A DNA stretch of 64,000 nucleotides from Streptomyces sp. NBC_01431 (GCF_036231355.1 NZ_CP109496.1:4836001-4900000), one strand, 5' to 3'; counted from the stretch's first letter, positions 37,106-46,986 are shown. Notes: generated by a model not told the origin, from the letters alone. Translations and numbers: made by a program.

Positions 37106-39678
37106 CCGTGTTCAAGACCTCGATGCGCAACTTCCTCGCGCACAAGGGACGGATGGCGCTCTCCGCCGTCGCGGTCCTGCTGTCGGTGGCGTTCGTGTGC
37201 GGCACGCTGGTGTTCACCGACACCATGAACACCACCTTCGACAAGCTGTTCGCGGCGACCGCCTCCGATGTGACGGTCAGCCCCAAATCGGTCGACGACA
37301 AGGGCGCCCCCTCACGGACGGGCAGGCCGGAAGCGCTGCCCGCCTCGGTGGTCGCCCAGGTCGCGAAGGTGCCGGGCGTGCAAAAGGCCGAGGGCTCGGT
37401 CGGCAGCTCCAGCATCACGGTCGTCAACGCCAAGAACGAGAACATGGGTTCCTCCAGCGGCGCCCCGACCATCGCCGGAAACTGGACCGACAACGACCTC
37501 AAGGCGATGGAGATCACCTCGGGCCGGGCCCCGCGCGGGCCGGCCGAGATGATGGTCGACGCCGACACCGCCGACAAGCACCACCTCAGGATCGGTGACG
37601 AGCTGCGCACCATCGCCGTCACCGGCGACTTCACCGCGAAGATCACCGGCATCGCCACCTTCAAGGTGACCAACCCCGGTGCCGCGATCGTCTATTTCGA
37701 CACCGCGACCGCGCAGCGGGAACTCCTGGGCGCCACCGGCCAGTTCACCGCCGTGAACGTGACCGCGGCGAGCGGGGTGAGCGATGCGCAGCTCAAGCAG
37801 AACGTGGCGGCCGCGCTCGGCGCGGGTCCGTACAAGCTGCAGACGGCGAAGGAAGCCGCCGACGCCAACCGCTCCGACGTCGGCTCCTTCCTCGACGTGA
37901 TGAAGTACGCGATGCTCGGCTTCGCCGGGATCGCCTTCCTCGTCGGCATCTTCCTGATCATCAACACGTTCTCGATGCTGGTCGCCCAGCGCACCCGCGA
38001 GATCGGCCTGATGCGCGCCATCGGCTCCAGCCGCAAGCAGGTCAACCGCTCGGTGCTGCTTGAGGCGCTGCTGCTCGGCGTGTTCGGCTCGATCCTCGGG
38101 GTGGGCGCGGGCGTCGGTCTCGCGGTCGGCCTGATGAAGCTGATGGGCTCCATGGGAATGGAGCTGTCCACCAGCGACCTCACCGTGAAGTGGACGACGC
38201 CGGTGATCGGTCTGGTCCTCGGTGTCGTGGTGACGGTCGTCGCGGCCTACGTGCCGGCCCGGCGGGCCGGGAAGATCTCCCCGATGGCCGCACTGCGCGA
38301 CGCGGGCACCCCGGCCGACGGCAGGGCCGGCGTGGTCCGGGCCGTCATCGGTCTGGTGCTGACCGGCGCGGGCCTCGCGGCGCTGCTCGGCGCCGCCAAC
38401 TCCGCCCAGGCGTCGGCCGGTTCGGGCCTGCTCGGCCTCGGTGTCGTACTCACCCTGATCGGCTTCGTGGTGGTCGGTCCGCTGCTCGCGGGCGGAGTGG
38501 TGCGGGTCATCAGCGCACTGGTGCTGCGCTTCTTCGGGCCGGTCGGGCGGATGGCCGAGCGCAACGCGTTGCGCAACCCGCGGCGTACCGGCGCGACCGG
38601 CGCGGCCCTGATGATCGGCCTGGCCCTGGTGGCCTGCCTGTCGGTGGTCGGCTCCTCGATGGTGGCCTCCGCCACCGACGAGCTCGACAAGTCGGTCGGC
38701 GCGGACTTCATCGTGTCCTCCGGCACCGGCCAGCCGATCGTCCCCAAGGCCGCCGACGCCCTGAAGCGGACCCCGGGCATCGCGCACGTCACCAACTACA
38801 AGTCGGTGGACGCCAAACTGACCGCCCCCGACGGCAAGGCCCAGGACGACCAGGTCACCGCCGCCGACCCCACCTATCAGCAGGACCTGCGGCGCAAGAC
38901 CGTCGGCGGCGACCTGGCGGCGGCCTACGGCCCGAACGCCATGTCGGTCGGCGACACCTACGCCAAGGCGCACGGCATCAAGGTCGGCGACACGATGACC
39001 GTCGCCTTCAAGGCGGGCCGGACGGCGCGGCTGAAGGTCGCGGCGATCACCTCGGACGACACCAACGTCGACAAGGGCGCGATGTACACCAACATCACGA
39101 CCGTCGCGAACTACCTTCCGGCCGACAAGATGCCCAAGAACATGCTGATGTTCGCCAAGGCCGAGGACGGCAAGGCGAAGGACGCCTACGCCTCGCTGAA
39201 GGAGTCGCTGAAGGCGTATCCGCAGTACAAGGTGCAGAACCAGGCCGACTTCAAGCAGGACCTGAAGGACCAGATCGGCCAGCTCCTGAACATCGTGTAC
39301 GGACTGCTCGCCCTCGCGATCATCGTCGCGGTGCTCGGCGTGGTGAACACGCTGGCCCTGTCGGTGGTCGAGCGGACCAGGGAGATCGGCCTGATGCGTG
39401 CGATCGGCCTCTCGCGCCGCCAGCTGCGCCGCATGATCCGCCTGGAGTCGGTGGTGATCGCCCTGTTCGGCGCGCTGCTCGGCCTCGGGCTCGGCATGGG
39501 CTGGGGCGCCACCGCGCAGAAGCTGCTCGCCCTGGAGGGCATGGGCATCCTGGAGATCCCCTGGCCGACCATCCTCACCGTGTTCGTGGCCTCGGCGTTC
39601 GTGGGTCTGTTCGCCGCGCTGATCCCGGCCTTCCGGGCGGGACGGATGAACGTCCTGAACGCGATCGCCAGCGAGTAG
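37102..39678 (+). CDS. FtsX/MacB-type ABC permease (two repeats)
   Basis: 858 residues made of two similar halves. Each has a periplasm-like MacB_PCD domain (about 40-240 and 545-720) and an FtsX domain with three membrane segments; LIINTFSMLVAQRTREIGLMRAIGSSRKQV in the first half mirrors VNTLALSVVERTREIGLMRAIGLSRRQL in the second. Eight to ten membrane spans in total. It is translationally coupled to the ATPase. Such pairs act as mechanotransmitters or extract substrates from the membrane; the substrate is unknown. Confidence 0.93.
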   Translation: MTVFKTSMRNFLAHKGRMALSAVAVLLSVAFVCGTLVFTDTMNTTFDKLFAATASDVTVSPKSVDDKGAPSRTGRPEALPASVVAQVAKVPGVQKAEGSVGSSSITVVNAKNENMGSSSGAPTIAGNWTDNDLKAMEITSGRAPRGPAEMMVDADTADKHHLRIGDELRTIAVTGDFTAKITGIATFKVTNPGAAIVYFDTATAQRELLGATGQFTAVNVTAASGVSDAQLKQNVAAALGAGPYKLQTAKEAADANRSDVGSFLDVMKYAMLGFAGIAFLVGIFLIINTFSMLVAQRTREIGLMRAIGSSRKQVNRSVLLEALLLGVFGSILGVGAGVGLAVGLMKLMGSMGMELSTSDLTVKWTTPVIGLVLGVVVTVVAAYVPARRAGKISPMAALRDAGTPADGRAGVVRAVIGLVLTGAGLAALLGAANSAQASAGSGLLGLGVVLTLIGFVVVGPLLAGGVVRVISALVLRFFGPVGRMAERNALRNPRRTGATGAALMIGLALVACLSVVGSSMVASATDELDKSVGADFIVSSGTGQPIVPKAADALKRTPGIAHVTNYKSVDAKLTAPDGKAQDDQVTAADPTYQQDLRRKTVGGDLAAAYGPNAMSVGDTYAKAHGIKVGDTMTVAFKAGRTARLKVAAITSDDTNVDKGAMYTNITTVANYLPADKMPKNMLMFAKAEDGKAKDAYASLKESLKAYPQYKVQNQADFKQDLKDQIGQLLNIVYGLLALAIIVAVLGVVNTLALSVVERTREIGLMRAIGLSRRQLRRMIRLESVVIALFGALLGLGLGMGWGATAQKLLALEGMGILEIPWPTILTVFVASAFVGLFAALIPAFRAGRMNVLNAIASE

Positions 39679-39700
39679 CCCCCGCGGCCGTCGTCTGTCG

Positions 39701-39739
39701 CGCGGTGCCCGCGCCCCCCGCCGGGGCGCGGGCACCGCG
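39701..39739. terminator. shared terminator after the ABC operon
   Basis: A perfect 17-bp inverted repeat (39701-39717 and 39723-39739) lies between convergent stops (39678 and 39764). Confidence 0.78.
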
Positions 39740-39763
39740 ATGCGCCGCCGTAAGCCCGCTCCG

Positions 39764-41200
39764 TCAGGCCTGAAGGCGCAGCACCACGTATCCCGCCGCC
39801 ACCCCGGTGACCGTGTAACGGGCGCCGGGGTGCAGCGTTCTCGCGTACTGCACGGGGTCGCCCGCCCAGCCGTCGCCGTTGTCGAGCGCGATGTAGCGCG
39901 GGGTCACCTGGCGGGTGTCGCCCACCCAGAAGACCCGGCAGCGAGAGGTGAGCCGGGCGATCGGCCCGACGTCCGCCTCCACCGTCGCCCCGTCCGGGAT
40001 CCGGTCCAACAGGCGCTCCACGGCGGCCACTTGGGGACTTCTGCGGTACGTGTCCGGCTCGGTCAGCGCCGCGAGCGGCAGTGAGGGCGTCAGGGCCAGT
40101 GCCGCGGTCGCCGCGCAGACCGGCAGGTTGCGGCCGTACGAACGCAGCCAGGGGCGCGGACTGTGGCGGGCGCGGGCCGCCGCGTCGGCGAGCGCGAGCG
40201 CGAGGACGGGCATCAGGACCGCGCTGTAGTGCCAGTCAGTGGACCAGTAGTGGTCGTCCGACGACAGGAAGCGCCAGCCGATGGTGGGCAGCGCGGCCAG
40301 CAGCAGCGGGGAGCGCAGCGCGAGCAGGCCGGTGGTGGGCAGCAGGATCCAGATCAGGGTGCGGAGCTTGGTGTCCCCGGCGGCCAGCGGTCCCGCGCCG
40401 TCCATCTTGCTCCAGTAGTCGTACGTGTCCGCCGAGTTGAAGGCCGGTATGACGGCGGTGAAGGTGACCAGGGCGGCCACCGCCCCGAACGCGGCCACGA
40501 CCATGGCCCACCGCACGGCGCGCGGCGAGGCGCGCCGGGCCCGCACCGCGACGACGACAGCGAGCGCGGCGGTCGTCAGACCCAGGTCCTCCTTCACCAC
40601 GACCAGCGGCAGCGCGTACAGGAGGGCCGCGCGCCGCCGTTCGCGCAGCACCGCCTCAAGGGAGAAGGCGATGAGCGGGACCGCGAAGCAGATCTCGTGG
40701 AAGTCGAAGTCGGCCGCGCGCTGCATCCCCCACGACAGGCCGAACGCGACGCCGACCGCGAAACCCGGGCCGCGCCCGAGCAGCCGTGCCGCGGCGCGGG
40801 TCACCGGGATCGCGGCCAGCGCGAACAGCGCGGACTGGGCGACGAGCAGGGTGACGGGGCTGGGGAACAGCCGGTAGGCGGGGGCGAGCAGCGCGGTGAC
40901 CGGGCTGAAGTGGTCGCCGAGGATGTTGGTGCCGGGCCCCTTCAGATCGGCGACGGGCGCCTGGAAGTGGGCGTAGGCGCGGACCACCTGCTCGAAGATT
41001 CCCAGGTCCCAGGAGAGCGTCTGCATCCGCCGGTAGCGGAGTACGGACAGCGCGGTGTACGCGATGAACAGTGCGGCGGCGAGCAGATACGGGTCGGCTG
41101 CCCGCCGCCGGAGTATTCGGCCGGGCAGCCGGGCCCGCCGGGCGGGCTCCTCGCCGGTCTGCTGCGGGGATGGGGGCGCGGTGAGCAGCGCTCCGGACAC
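39764..41200 (-). CDS. DUF2079 multi-pass membrane protein
   Basis: 478 residues with about ten membrane segments. LSWDLGIFEQVVRAYAHFQAPVADLKGPG followed by GDHFSPVTALLAPAYRLFPSP is the DUF2079 hallmark; the family is related to GT-C-like glycosyltransferase folds, and an acidic DLGIFEQ lies in the first loop. Enzymatic activity is possible but unproven. It is downstream of the ECF sigma/partner pair on the same strand, 15 bases after the partner stop, so it may belong to that operon. Confidence 0.85.
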   Translation of the reverse strand: MSGALLTAPPSPQQTGEEPARRARLPGRILRRRAADPYLLAAALFIAYTALSVLRYRRMQTLSWDLGIFEQVVRAYAHFQAPVADLKGPGTNILGDHFSPVTALLAPAYRLFPSPVTLLVAQSALFALAAIPVTRAAARLLGRGPGFAVGVAFGLSWGMQRAADFDFHEICFAVPLIAFSLEAVLRERRRAALLYALPLVVVKEDLGLTTAALAVVVAVRARRASPRAVRWAMVVAAFGAVAALVTFTAVIPAFNSADTYDYWSKMDGAGPLAAGDTKLRTLIWILLPTTGLLALRSPLLLAALPTIGWRFLSSDDHYWSTDWHYSAVLMPVLALALADAAARARHSPRPWLRSYGRNLPVCAATAALALTPSLPLAALTEPDTYRRSPQVAAVERLLDRIPDGATVEADVGPIARLTSRCRVFWVGDTRQVTPRYIALDNGDGWAGDPVQYARTLHPGARYTVTGVAAGYVVLRLQA

Positions 41201-41215
41201 GTGCGGCTCCTTGGC

Positions 41216-41683
41216 TCAGCGGGTGGGGGCGGTCGAGGTGAGGGCGGCGGAGGGTGAGGAGCTCGGCAGGGCGGGGAAAGTGGGGTCGGGGGAGGGGCCG
41301 TTGGGGGAGCCGCGGCCGGTGAGTGGGCTCGGGGTGCCTCTCGAAGGGGAGGCGGACCCGGAGGCGGAGTCGGAGATCTCCGGCACGGCCGAGGCCGGTG
41401 ACGGCTCGGAGTGGTGGAGGGCGGGCGAGCCCCCGGTGGGGGTGGACGCGGGCAGCGCCGGGGCACTCTGCTGGAGGCGCAGGCCCGCGGCGCCGCCCCC
41501 GGCGAGCACGCACACCGCGCACGCGGCGAGCGCGGCGAGGTTGCGGCGGCGGCGCCGCAGTCCGCGGGCCGCGACGCGTTCGGCGGGCTCGGGCACGATG
41601 CCTCGGCCGCCCGCGTCGGCGGCCCGCTTCAGTGCGCGGGCCAGGGACTCCTCGTCCCGGCGGAAGCCGTGGAAGTCAGACAC
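41216..41683 (-). CDS. single-pass membrane protein, putative sigma-factor partner
   Basis: 155 residues: a cytoplasmic N-terminus of about 48 residues with Arg-rich RRRRR, one membrane segment (about 49-67), and an extracytoplasmic Ser/Pro-rich tail. The GTG start overlaps the ECF sigma stop by 8 bases. That order and topology suggest a membrane anti-sigma factor, but the zinc-binding HxxxCxxC motif of ZAS anti-sigmas is absent. Confidence 0.72.
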   Translation of the reverse strand: MSDFHGFRRDEESLARALKRAADAGGRGIVPEPAERVAARGLRRRRRNLAALAACAVCVLAGGGAAGLRLQQSAPALPASTPTGGSPALHHSEPSPASAVPEISDSASGSASPSRGTPSPLTGRGSPNGPSPDPTFPALPSSSPSAALTSTAPTR

Positions 41684-42167
41684 CGTGTTCCTCCTCCAAG
41701 AGGCGGGGCGCGAGGGCGGCCCGAGCGCGCGACAGGTGGGTCTTGACGGTGCCGGCGGAGATGCCCGTCTCGTGTGCGACCTGGTCCACGCTCAGGTCGC
41801 ACACGTAGTGCAGTACGGCGACGCGGCGCTGGCGGTCGGAGAGCCCGCGCAGGGCGTCGACCATGGCGACGGTGCCGGGGTCGGGCTCGGGGTCGGTTGG
41901 CCGGGCGCCGTGGCTGTGCCGCCGCCAGGCCTCGGCGGTCCTGCGGCCGCGCCGCCACCGGCTCACGGCGAGCCGCCACGCCACGGTCCGCACCCAGGCA
42001 TCCGGCCCTGCCCCGGCGTCCAGGCGGGCCCGGCGGCCCCACGCCCGCACGAACGCCTCCTGGACGACGTCCTGGGCCTCCTGTAGATCGCCGGTCATCA
42101 GATAGACCTGCCCGACCAGCGGTTTTACGGAGTGAGCGTAGAACTCCTCGAACTCCTCGTCGGTCAA
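41676..42167 (-). CDS. ECF sigma factor, SigE-family type
   Basis: About 163 residues with region 2 (FEEFYAHSVKPLVGQVYLMTGDLQEAQDVVQEAFVRAW) and region 4 (LRGLSDRQRRVAVLHYVCDLSVDQVAHETGISAGTVKTHLSRAR). The TTG at 42167 is preferred: GGGAG lies 5 bases upstream, and a candidate ECF-type promoter lies between it and the alternative TTG at 42242, which would put that longer start upstream of the promoter. It directs RNA polymerase to an unknown stress regulon. It is coupled to a membrane partner gene. Confidence 0.88.
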   Translation of the reverse strand: MTDEEFEEFYAHSVKPLVGQVYLMTGDLQEAQDVVQEAFVRAWGRRARLDAGAGPDAWVRTVAWRLAVSRWRRGRRTAEAWRRHSHGARPTDPEPDPGTVAMVDALRGLSDRQRRVAVLHYVCDLSVDQVAHETGISAGTVKTHLSRARAALAPRLLEEEHGV

Positions 42168-42498
42168 TGCGGCTCCCGTGCCTGAATGGGTCTCACGGGG
42201 TATACGCCCCCTACCCCCAGTCTGGTTGACAGCCACCCTCAAGTTTTTTCCCGGCAGTGGGTAACGGAGCCGATGAGAGGCGCGGGGAACTGCGCGAGCA
42301 ACCGTGGACGGTCGGCAGTGGGCGGCGGAGCCGATTGCAGGGGCGCCGGTCGGCAGTCGGCAGGAAGTGGGGCCGGGGCACAGCCCCGGGGGCGATCGGG
42401 ACGGCGGGTGTCAGCGGGGCGTCGTACGCTGGAAGCCCCCGGCCCGTCAGACGTGTCGGGCGGTTCGCGTTGCCCACTCCCCGGGATGGATGCCCTTC
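42168..42498. other. 331-bp intergenic region between ECF sigma gene and mfd
   Basis: Holds the candidate ECF promoter on the minus strand, a copy of the dispersed CGCGGGGAACTGCGCGAG element at 42279-42300, and a GGGGC...GCCCC hairpin near 42375-42395. The repeated phrases GGCAGTGGG and GGAGCCGAT occur twice (near 42254 and 42314). The mfd promoter is not obvious. Confidence 0.5.
42201..42231 (-). promoter_or_regulatory. candidate ECF-type promoter upstream of the sigma gene
   Basis: On the minus strand TGTCAACC (42231-42224) is followed after 17 bases by CGTATA (42206-42201). The AAC-core -35 and CGT -10 with this spacing are typical of ECF sigma promoters, so autoregulation is plausible. 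Confidence 0.5.
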
Positions 42499-45400
42499 AT
42501 GAGCCTGCACGGTCTGCTGGACGCCGTTGTACGAGACCCCGCGCTCGCCGAAGCGGTGAAGGCCGCCACCGACGGCCACCGGATGCACGTCGACCTGGTC
42601 GGCCCGCCCGCCGCCCGCCCCTTCGCGGTGGCGGCCCTGGCGCGCGAGGCAGGGCGCCCGGTGCTCGCGGTGACCGCGACCGGACGCGAGGCGGAGGACC
42701 TGGCGGCCGCGCTCCGCTCGCTGCTGCCCCCGGACGAGGTCGTCGAGTACCCCTCGTGGGAGACGCTGCCGCACGAACGCCTCTCGCCGCGCAGCGACAC
42801 CGTGGGCCGCAGGCTCGCCGTGCTGCGCCGCCTCGCGCACCCGCGCGGCGACGACCCGTCGGCGGGCCCGGTCGCCGTCGTGGTCGCGCCGATCCGGTCC
42901 GTACTACAGCCTCAGGTGAAGGGCCTCGGGGATCTGGAGCCCGTCGCGCTGCGCAGCGGGCAGTCCGCCGACCTCAACGACATCGTCGAGGGCCTCGCGG
43001 CAGCGGCGTACGCCCGCGTCGAACTCGTGGAGAAGCGCGGCGAGTTCGCGGTCCGCGGCGGCATCCTGGACGTGTTCCCGCCCACCGAGGAGCACCCGCT
43101 GCGCGTGGAGTTCTGGGGTGACGACGTCGAGGAGATCCGCTACTTCAAGGTCGCCGACCAGCGCTCCCTGGAAGTCGCCGAGCACGGCCTGTGGGCGCCG
43201 CCCTGCCGTGAGCTGCTGCTCACCGACGACGTGCGCACCCGGGCCGCGGCCCTCGCCGAGGAGCACCCGGAGCTCGGCGAACTGCTCGGCAAGATCGCTG
43301 AGGGGATCGCGGTGGAGGGCATGGAGTCCCTCGCCCCGGTCCTCGTCGACGACATGGAGCTGCTGATCGACGTGCTGCCGAAGGGGTCGATGGCCGTCGT
43401 ATGCGACCCGGAGCGGGTGCGTACCCGGGCGGCCGACCTGGTGGCGACCAGCCAGGAGTTCCTCCAGGCGTCCTGGGCGGCGAGCGCCGGCGGAGGCACG
43501 GCGCCCATCGACGTGGACGCGGCCTCCCTGTGGGGCATCGCGGACGTCCGCGAGCGGGCCCGCGAGCTCGGCATGATGTGGTGGTCGGTCTCCCCGTTCG
43601 CCGCGGACGACGCCGACCTTGACGACGACACCCTCAAGCTCGGCATGCACGCGCCCGAGACGTACCGCGGCGACACCCAGCGCGCGCTCGCCGACACCAA
43701 GCGGTGGCTCGCCGACGGCTGGCGCACGGTGTACGTGACCGAGGGCCAGGGCCCGGCGTCTCGCACGGTCGAGGTCCTCGGCGGCGAGGGCATCGCGGCC
43801 CGGCTCGACACGGACCTCGCCGAGTTGACGCCCTCGGTCGTGCAAGTGGCGTGCGGCGCCATCGACTTCGGGTTCATCGAGCCGGCGCTCAAGCTCGCCG
43901 TCCTGACCGAGACCGACCTCACCGGCCAGCGCACCGCCACCAAGGACCTGGGCCGCATGCCGGCCCGGCGCCGCAAGACCATCGACCCGCTCACCCTGGA
44001 GGTGGGCGACTACATCGTGCACGAGCAGCACGGGGTGGGCCGTTACATCGAGATGGTGCAGCGCACCGTGCAGAACGCGACCCGCGAGTACCTCCTCGTG
44101 GAGTACGCGCCCGCCAAGCGCGGCCAGCCCGGCGACCGTCTCTATATCCCCACCGACCAGCTGGAGCAGGTCACCAAGTACGTCGGTGGCGAGGCGCCCA
44201 CCCTGCACCGGCTCGGCGGCGCCGACTGGACCAAGACCAAGGCGCGCGCCAAGAAGGCCGTCAAGGAGATCGCCGCCGACCTCATCAGGCTGTACAGCGC
44301 GCGCATGGCCGCGCCCGGCCACGCCTTCGGCGCGGACACCCCCTGGCAGCGCGAGCTGGAGGACGCGTTCCCGTACGCGGAGACCCCCGACCAGCTCTCC
44401 ACGATCGCCGAGGTCAAGGAGGACATGGAGAAGACGGTCCCGATGGACCGGCTGATCTGCGGCGACGTCGGCTACGGAAAGACGGAGATCGCGGTGCGGG
44501 CCGCGTTCAAGGCGGTCCAGGACGGCAAGCAGGTCGCCGTCCTGGTCCCGACGACGCTCCTCGTGCAGCAGCACTTCGGCACCTTCACCGAGCGCTACGC
44601 CCAATTCCCGGTGGTAGTACGGGCGTTGAGCCGATTCCAGTCCGACACCGAGGCGAAGGCGACGCTGGAAGGCCTGCGGGACGGCTCCGTCGACCTGGTC
44701 ATCGGTACGCACCGCCTGTTCTCCTCGGAGACCAAGTTCAAGGACCTGGGCCTGGTCATCGTGGACGAGGAGCAGCGCTTCGGCGTCGAGCACAAGGAGC
44801 AGCTGAAGAAGCTCCGCGCCAACGTGGACGTGCTGACGATGTCGGCGACTCCCATTCCCCGTACGCTCGAAATGGCCGTGACGGGCATCCGTGAGATGTC
44901 CACGATCACCACCCCGCCGGAGGAGCGCCACCCTGTGCTCACCTTCGTCGGACCGTACGAGGAGAAGCAGATCGGCGCCGCGATCCGGCGTGAACTGCTG
45001 CGCGAGGGCCAGGTCTTCTACATCCACAACCGGGTCGAGTCGATCGACCGGGCGGCCGCGCGGCTGCGCGAGATCGTGCCCGAGGCGCGCATCCAGACCG
45101 CGCACGGGCAGATGGGCGAGTCCCAGCTGGAACAGGTCGTGGTCGACTTCTGGGAGAAGAAGTTCGACGTGCTGGTCTCCACGACGATCGTGGAGTCGGG
45201 CATCGACATCTCGAACGCGAACACGCTGATCGTGGAGCGTGGCGACAACTTCGGCCTCTCGCAGTTGCACCAGCTGCGCGGCCGCGTCGGCCGTGGCCGC
45301 GAGCGGGGCTACTCCTACTTCCTGTATCCGCCGGAGAAGCCGCTGACCGAGACCGCGCACGAGCGGCTCGCCACCATCGCCCAGCACACCGAGATGGGCG

Positions 45401-46032
45401 CGGGCATGTACGTGGCGATGAAGGACCTGGAGATCCGCGGCGCGGGCAACCTGCTCGGCGGCGAGCAGTCCGGGCACATCGCGGGCGTCGGCTTCGACCT
45501 GTACGTACGCATGGTGGGCGAGGCGGTGGCCGACTACCGGGCGCAGATGGACGGCACCAGCGAGGAGGAGGCGCCGCTCGAAGTCAAGATCGAGCTGCCG
45601 GTCGACGCGCACGTCCCGCACGACTATGCGCCCGGCGAGCGCCTCCGCCTCCAGGCCTACCGGGCGATCGCCTCGGCCAACTCCGAACAGGACGTCAAGG
45701 CGGTCCGCGAGGAGCTCACCGACCGGTACGGCAAGCTGCCCGAGCCGGTCGAGAACCTGCTCCTGGTCGCGGGTCTGCGCATGCTGGCGCGGGCCTGCGG
45801 GGTCGGCGAGATCGTGCTCCAGGGCGCCAACATCCGCTTCGCGCCGGTGGAGTTGAGGGAGTCGCAGGAGCTGCGCCTCAAGCGCCTGTACCCGCGTACG
45901 GTCATCAAGGCGCCCACCCGGCAGATCCTGGTGCCCCGGCCGACCGCCGGGAAGATCGGAGGGAAGCCGGTGGTGGGGCGGGAACTGCTCGCGTGGACGG
46001 GCGAGTTCCTCACCACGATCCTGGGCTCCTGA
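42499..46032 (+). CDS. mfd: transcription-repair coupling factor
   Basis: 1177 residues, full length. It is an ATP-driven translocase that removes RNA polymerase stalled at DNA damage and recruits UvrA. The N-terminal UvrB-homology region has EYPSWETLPHERLSPRSDTVGRR. The RNA polymerase-interacting CarD-like domain (VGDYIVHEQHGVGRYIEM) is near 505. Helicase motifs are GDVGYGKTEIAVRAAFKAV (Walker A, about 655), DEEQRFGV (DEEQ box) and the TRG/C-terminal region. The ATG at 42499 (MSLHGLLD) is preferred; an ATG three codons upstream is possible. Confidence 0.96.
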   Translation: MSLHGLLDAVVRDPALAEAVKAATDGHRMHVDLVGPPAARPFAVAALAREAGRPVLAVTATGREAEDLAAALRSLLPPDEVVEYPSWETLPHERLSPRSDTVGRRLAVLRRLAHPRGDDPSAGPVAVVVAPIRSVLQPQVKGLGDLEPVALRSGQSADLNDIVEGLAAAAYARVELVEKRGEFAVRGGILDVFPPTEEHPLRVEFWGDDVEEIRYFKVADQRSLEVAEHGLWAPPCRELLLTDDVRTRAAALAEEHPELGELLGKIAEGIAVEGMESLAPVLVDDMELLIDVLPKGSMAVVCDPERVRTRAADLVATSQEFLQASWAASAGGGTAPIDVDAASLWGIADVRERARELGMMWWSVSPFAADDADLDDDTLKLGMHAPETYRGDTQRALADTKRWLADGWRTVYVTEGQGPASRTVEVLGGEGIAARLDTDLAELTPSVVQVACGAIDFGFIEPALKLAVLTETDLTGQRTATKDLGRMPARRRKTIDPLTLEVGDYIVHEQHGVGRYIEMVQRTVQNATREYLLVEYAPAKRGQPGDRLYIPTDQLEQVTKYVGGEAPTLHRLGGADWTKTKARAKKAVKEIAADLIRLYSARMAAPGHAFGADTPWQRELEDAFPYAETPDQLSTIAEVKEDMEKTVPMDRLICGDVGYGKTEIAVRAAFKAVQDGKQVAVLVPTTLLVQQHFGTFTERYAQFPVVVRALSRFQSDTEAKATLEGLRDGSVDLVIGTHRLFSSETKFKDLGLVIVDEEQRFGVEHKEQLKKLRANVDVLTMSATPIPRTLEMAVTGIREMSTITTPPEERHPVLTFVGPYEEKQIGAAIRRELLREGQVFYIHNRVESIDRAAARLREIVPEARIQTAHGQMGESQLEQVVVDFWEKKFDVLVSTTIVESGIDISNANTLIVERGDNFGLSQLHQLRGRVGRGRERGYSYFLYPPEKPLTETAHERLATIAQHTEMGAGMYVAMKDLEIRGAGNLLGGEQSGHIAGVGFDLYVRMVGEAVADYRAQMDGTSEEEAPLEVKIELPVDAHVPHDYAPGERLRLQAYRAIASANSEQDVKAVREELTDRYGKLPEPVENLLLVAGLRMLARACGVGEIVLQGANIRFAPVELRESQELRLKRLYPRTVIKAPTRQILVPRPTAGKIGGKPVVGRELLAWTGEFLTTILGS

Positions 46033-46054
46033 CCAACTCCGGCCCCACCGGTGT

Positions 46055-46091
46055 GAGGGCGGGCGGCGTCGCGACGATGCCGCCCGCCCTC
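46055..46091 (+). terminator. terminator after mfd
   Basis: A 13-bp perfect inverted repeat (46055-46067 and 46079-46091) 22 bases past the mfd stop. Confidence 0.7.
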
Positions 46092-46268
46092 GTGGTGTCC
46101 GCCGGGGTGTTCCGAGGTGCGACCCGCGCCCGGTCCCGTGCGCCGGTCGCAGTGTGGTGATCAAGGCCGGGCGGCTGTCCCTTTCGGGACCATTGTCCGG
46201 CGGCCCGCCGGGTAGGACTACCTAGGATTACGAGGTTCCGCCAACTCCTGCCAGGACGGCTCGCCTTG

Positions 46269-46952
46269 ATGCGTACCTATCGAATCGCCCTCCCAGCAAC
46301 CGCTCTCGCGGCCTGCCTCGTCCTCACCGGATGCGGTGGCGGCGACGCCAAGAAGGGGCCGAGCGGCGCGCCCGGCCCCACGGGCGCGGCGGGTTCCGCG
46401 CTCGCCGCCGTCGACTCGCTCACCGTCAAGGGGCGGGCGCCGAAGACCGGTTACAGCCGCGACCAGTTCGGCAAGGGCTGGACCGACACCGACCACAACG
46501 GCTGCCAGACCCGCGAGGACATACTCAAGCGGGACCTCAAGGACGTGAAGTACAAGGACAAGTGCGACGTGGCGTCCGGGACGCTCGTCCACGACCCGTA
46601 CACAGGGGAGGCCATCCAGTTCCAGCGCGGCGCCAGCAAGATCGACATCGATCATGTGGTGGCGCTGTCGGACGCCTGGCAGAAGGGCGCCCAGCAGTGG
46701 GACAAGGACAAGCGGACCCGGTTCGCCAACGATCCGCTCAATCTGATCGCGGTCGACGCGAGCGCGAATCGCCGCAAGAGCGACGGTGACGCGGCGACCT
46801 GGCTGCCGCCCTACACGGCGTACCGCTGTACGTACGTGGCGGACCAGGTGGCCGTGAAGAAGAAGTACGGCGTGTGGCTGACGGACGCCGAGAAGACCGC
46901 CATGAAGACGGTCCTGGGCACCTGCCCCACCCAGCAGCTCCCGGCGGGCTGA
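46269..46952 (+). CDS. DUF1524 HNH-type nuclease lipoprotein
   Basis: 227 residues. The lipoprotein signal ends in LTGC (Cys22 lipidation). The mature protein is secreted and anchored. The DUF1524 core has KIDIDHVVALSDAWQKGAQQW and RFANDPLNLIAVDASANRRKSDGDAATWLPP, the His-Asn metal-binding layout of HNH nucleases. Likely an extracytoplasmic DNase used in nutrient scavenging, competition or mycelial DNA turnover. TAGGAT at 46223 may be its -10. The ATG at 46269 is preferred over the TTG one codon earlier. Confidence 0.88.
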   Translation: MRTYRIALPATALAACLVLTGCGGGDAKKGPSGAPGPTGAAGSALAAVDSLTVKGRAPKTGYSRDQFGKGWTDTDHNGCQTREDILKRDLKDVKYKDKCDVASGTLVHDPYTGEAIQFQRGASKIDIDHVVALSDAWQKGAQQWDKDKRTRFANDPLNLIAVDASANRRKSDGDAATWLPPYTAYRCTYVADQVAVKKKYGVWLTDAEKTAMKTVLGTCPTQQLPAG

Positions 46953-46986
46953 GTCGCCGGGAGTGGTGGCGGTACGTCAGGGGCTC

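Noticed and set aside
42904..46164. 1086-codon minus-strand frame across mfd
   Set aside because: mfd on the other strand has every expected motif; the frame is its antisense shadow.
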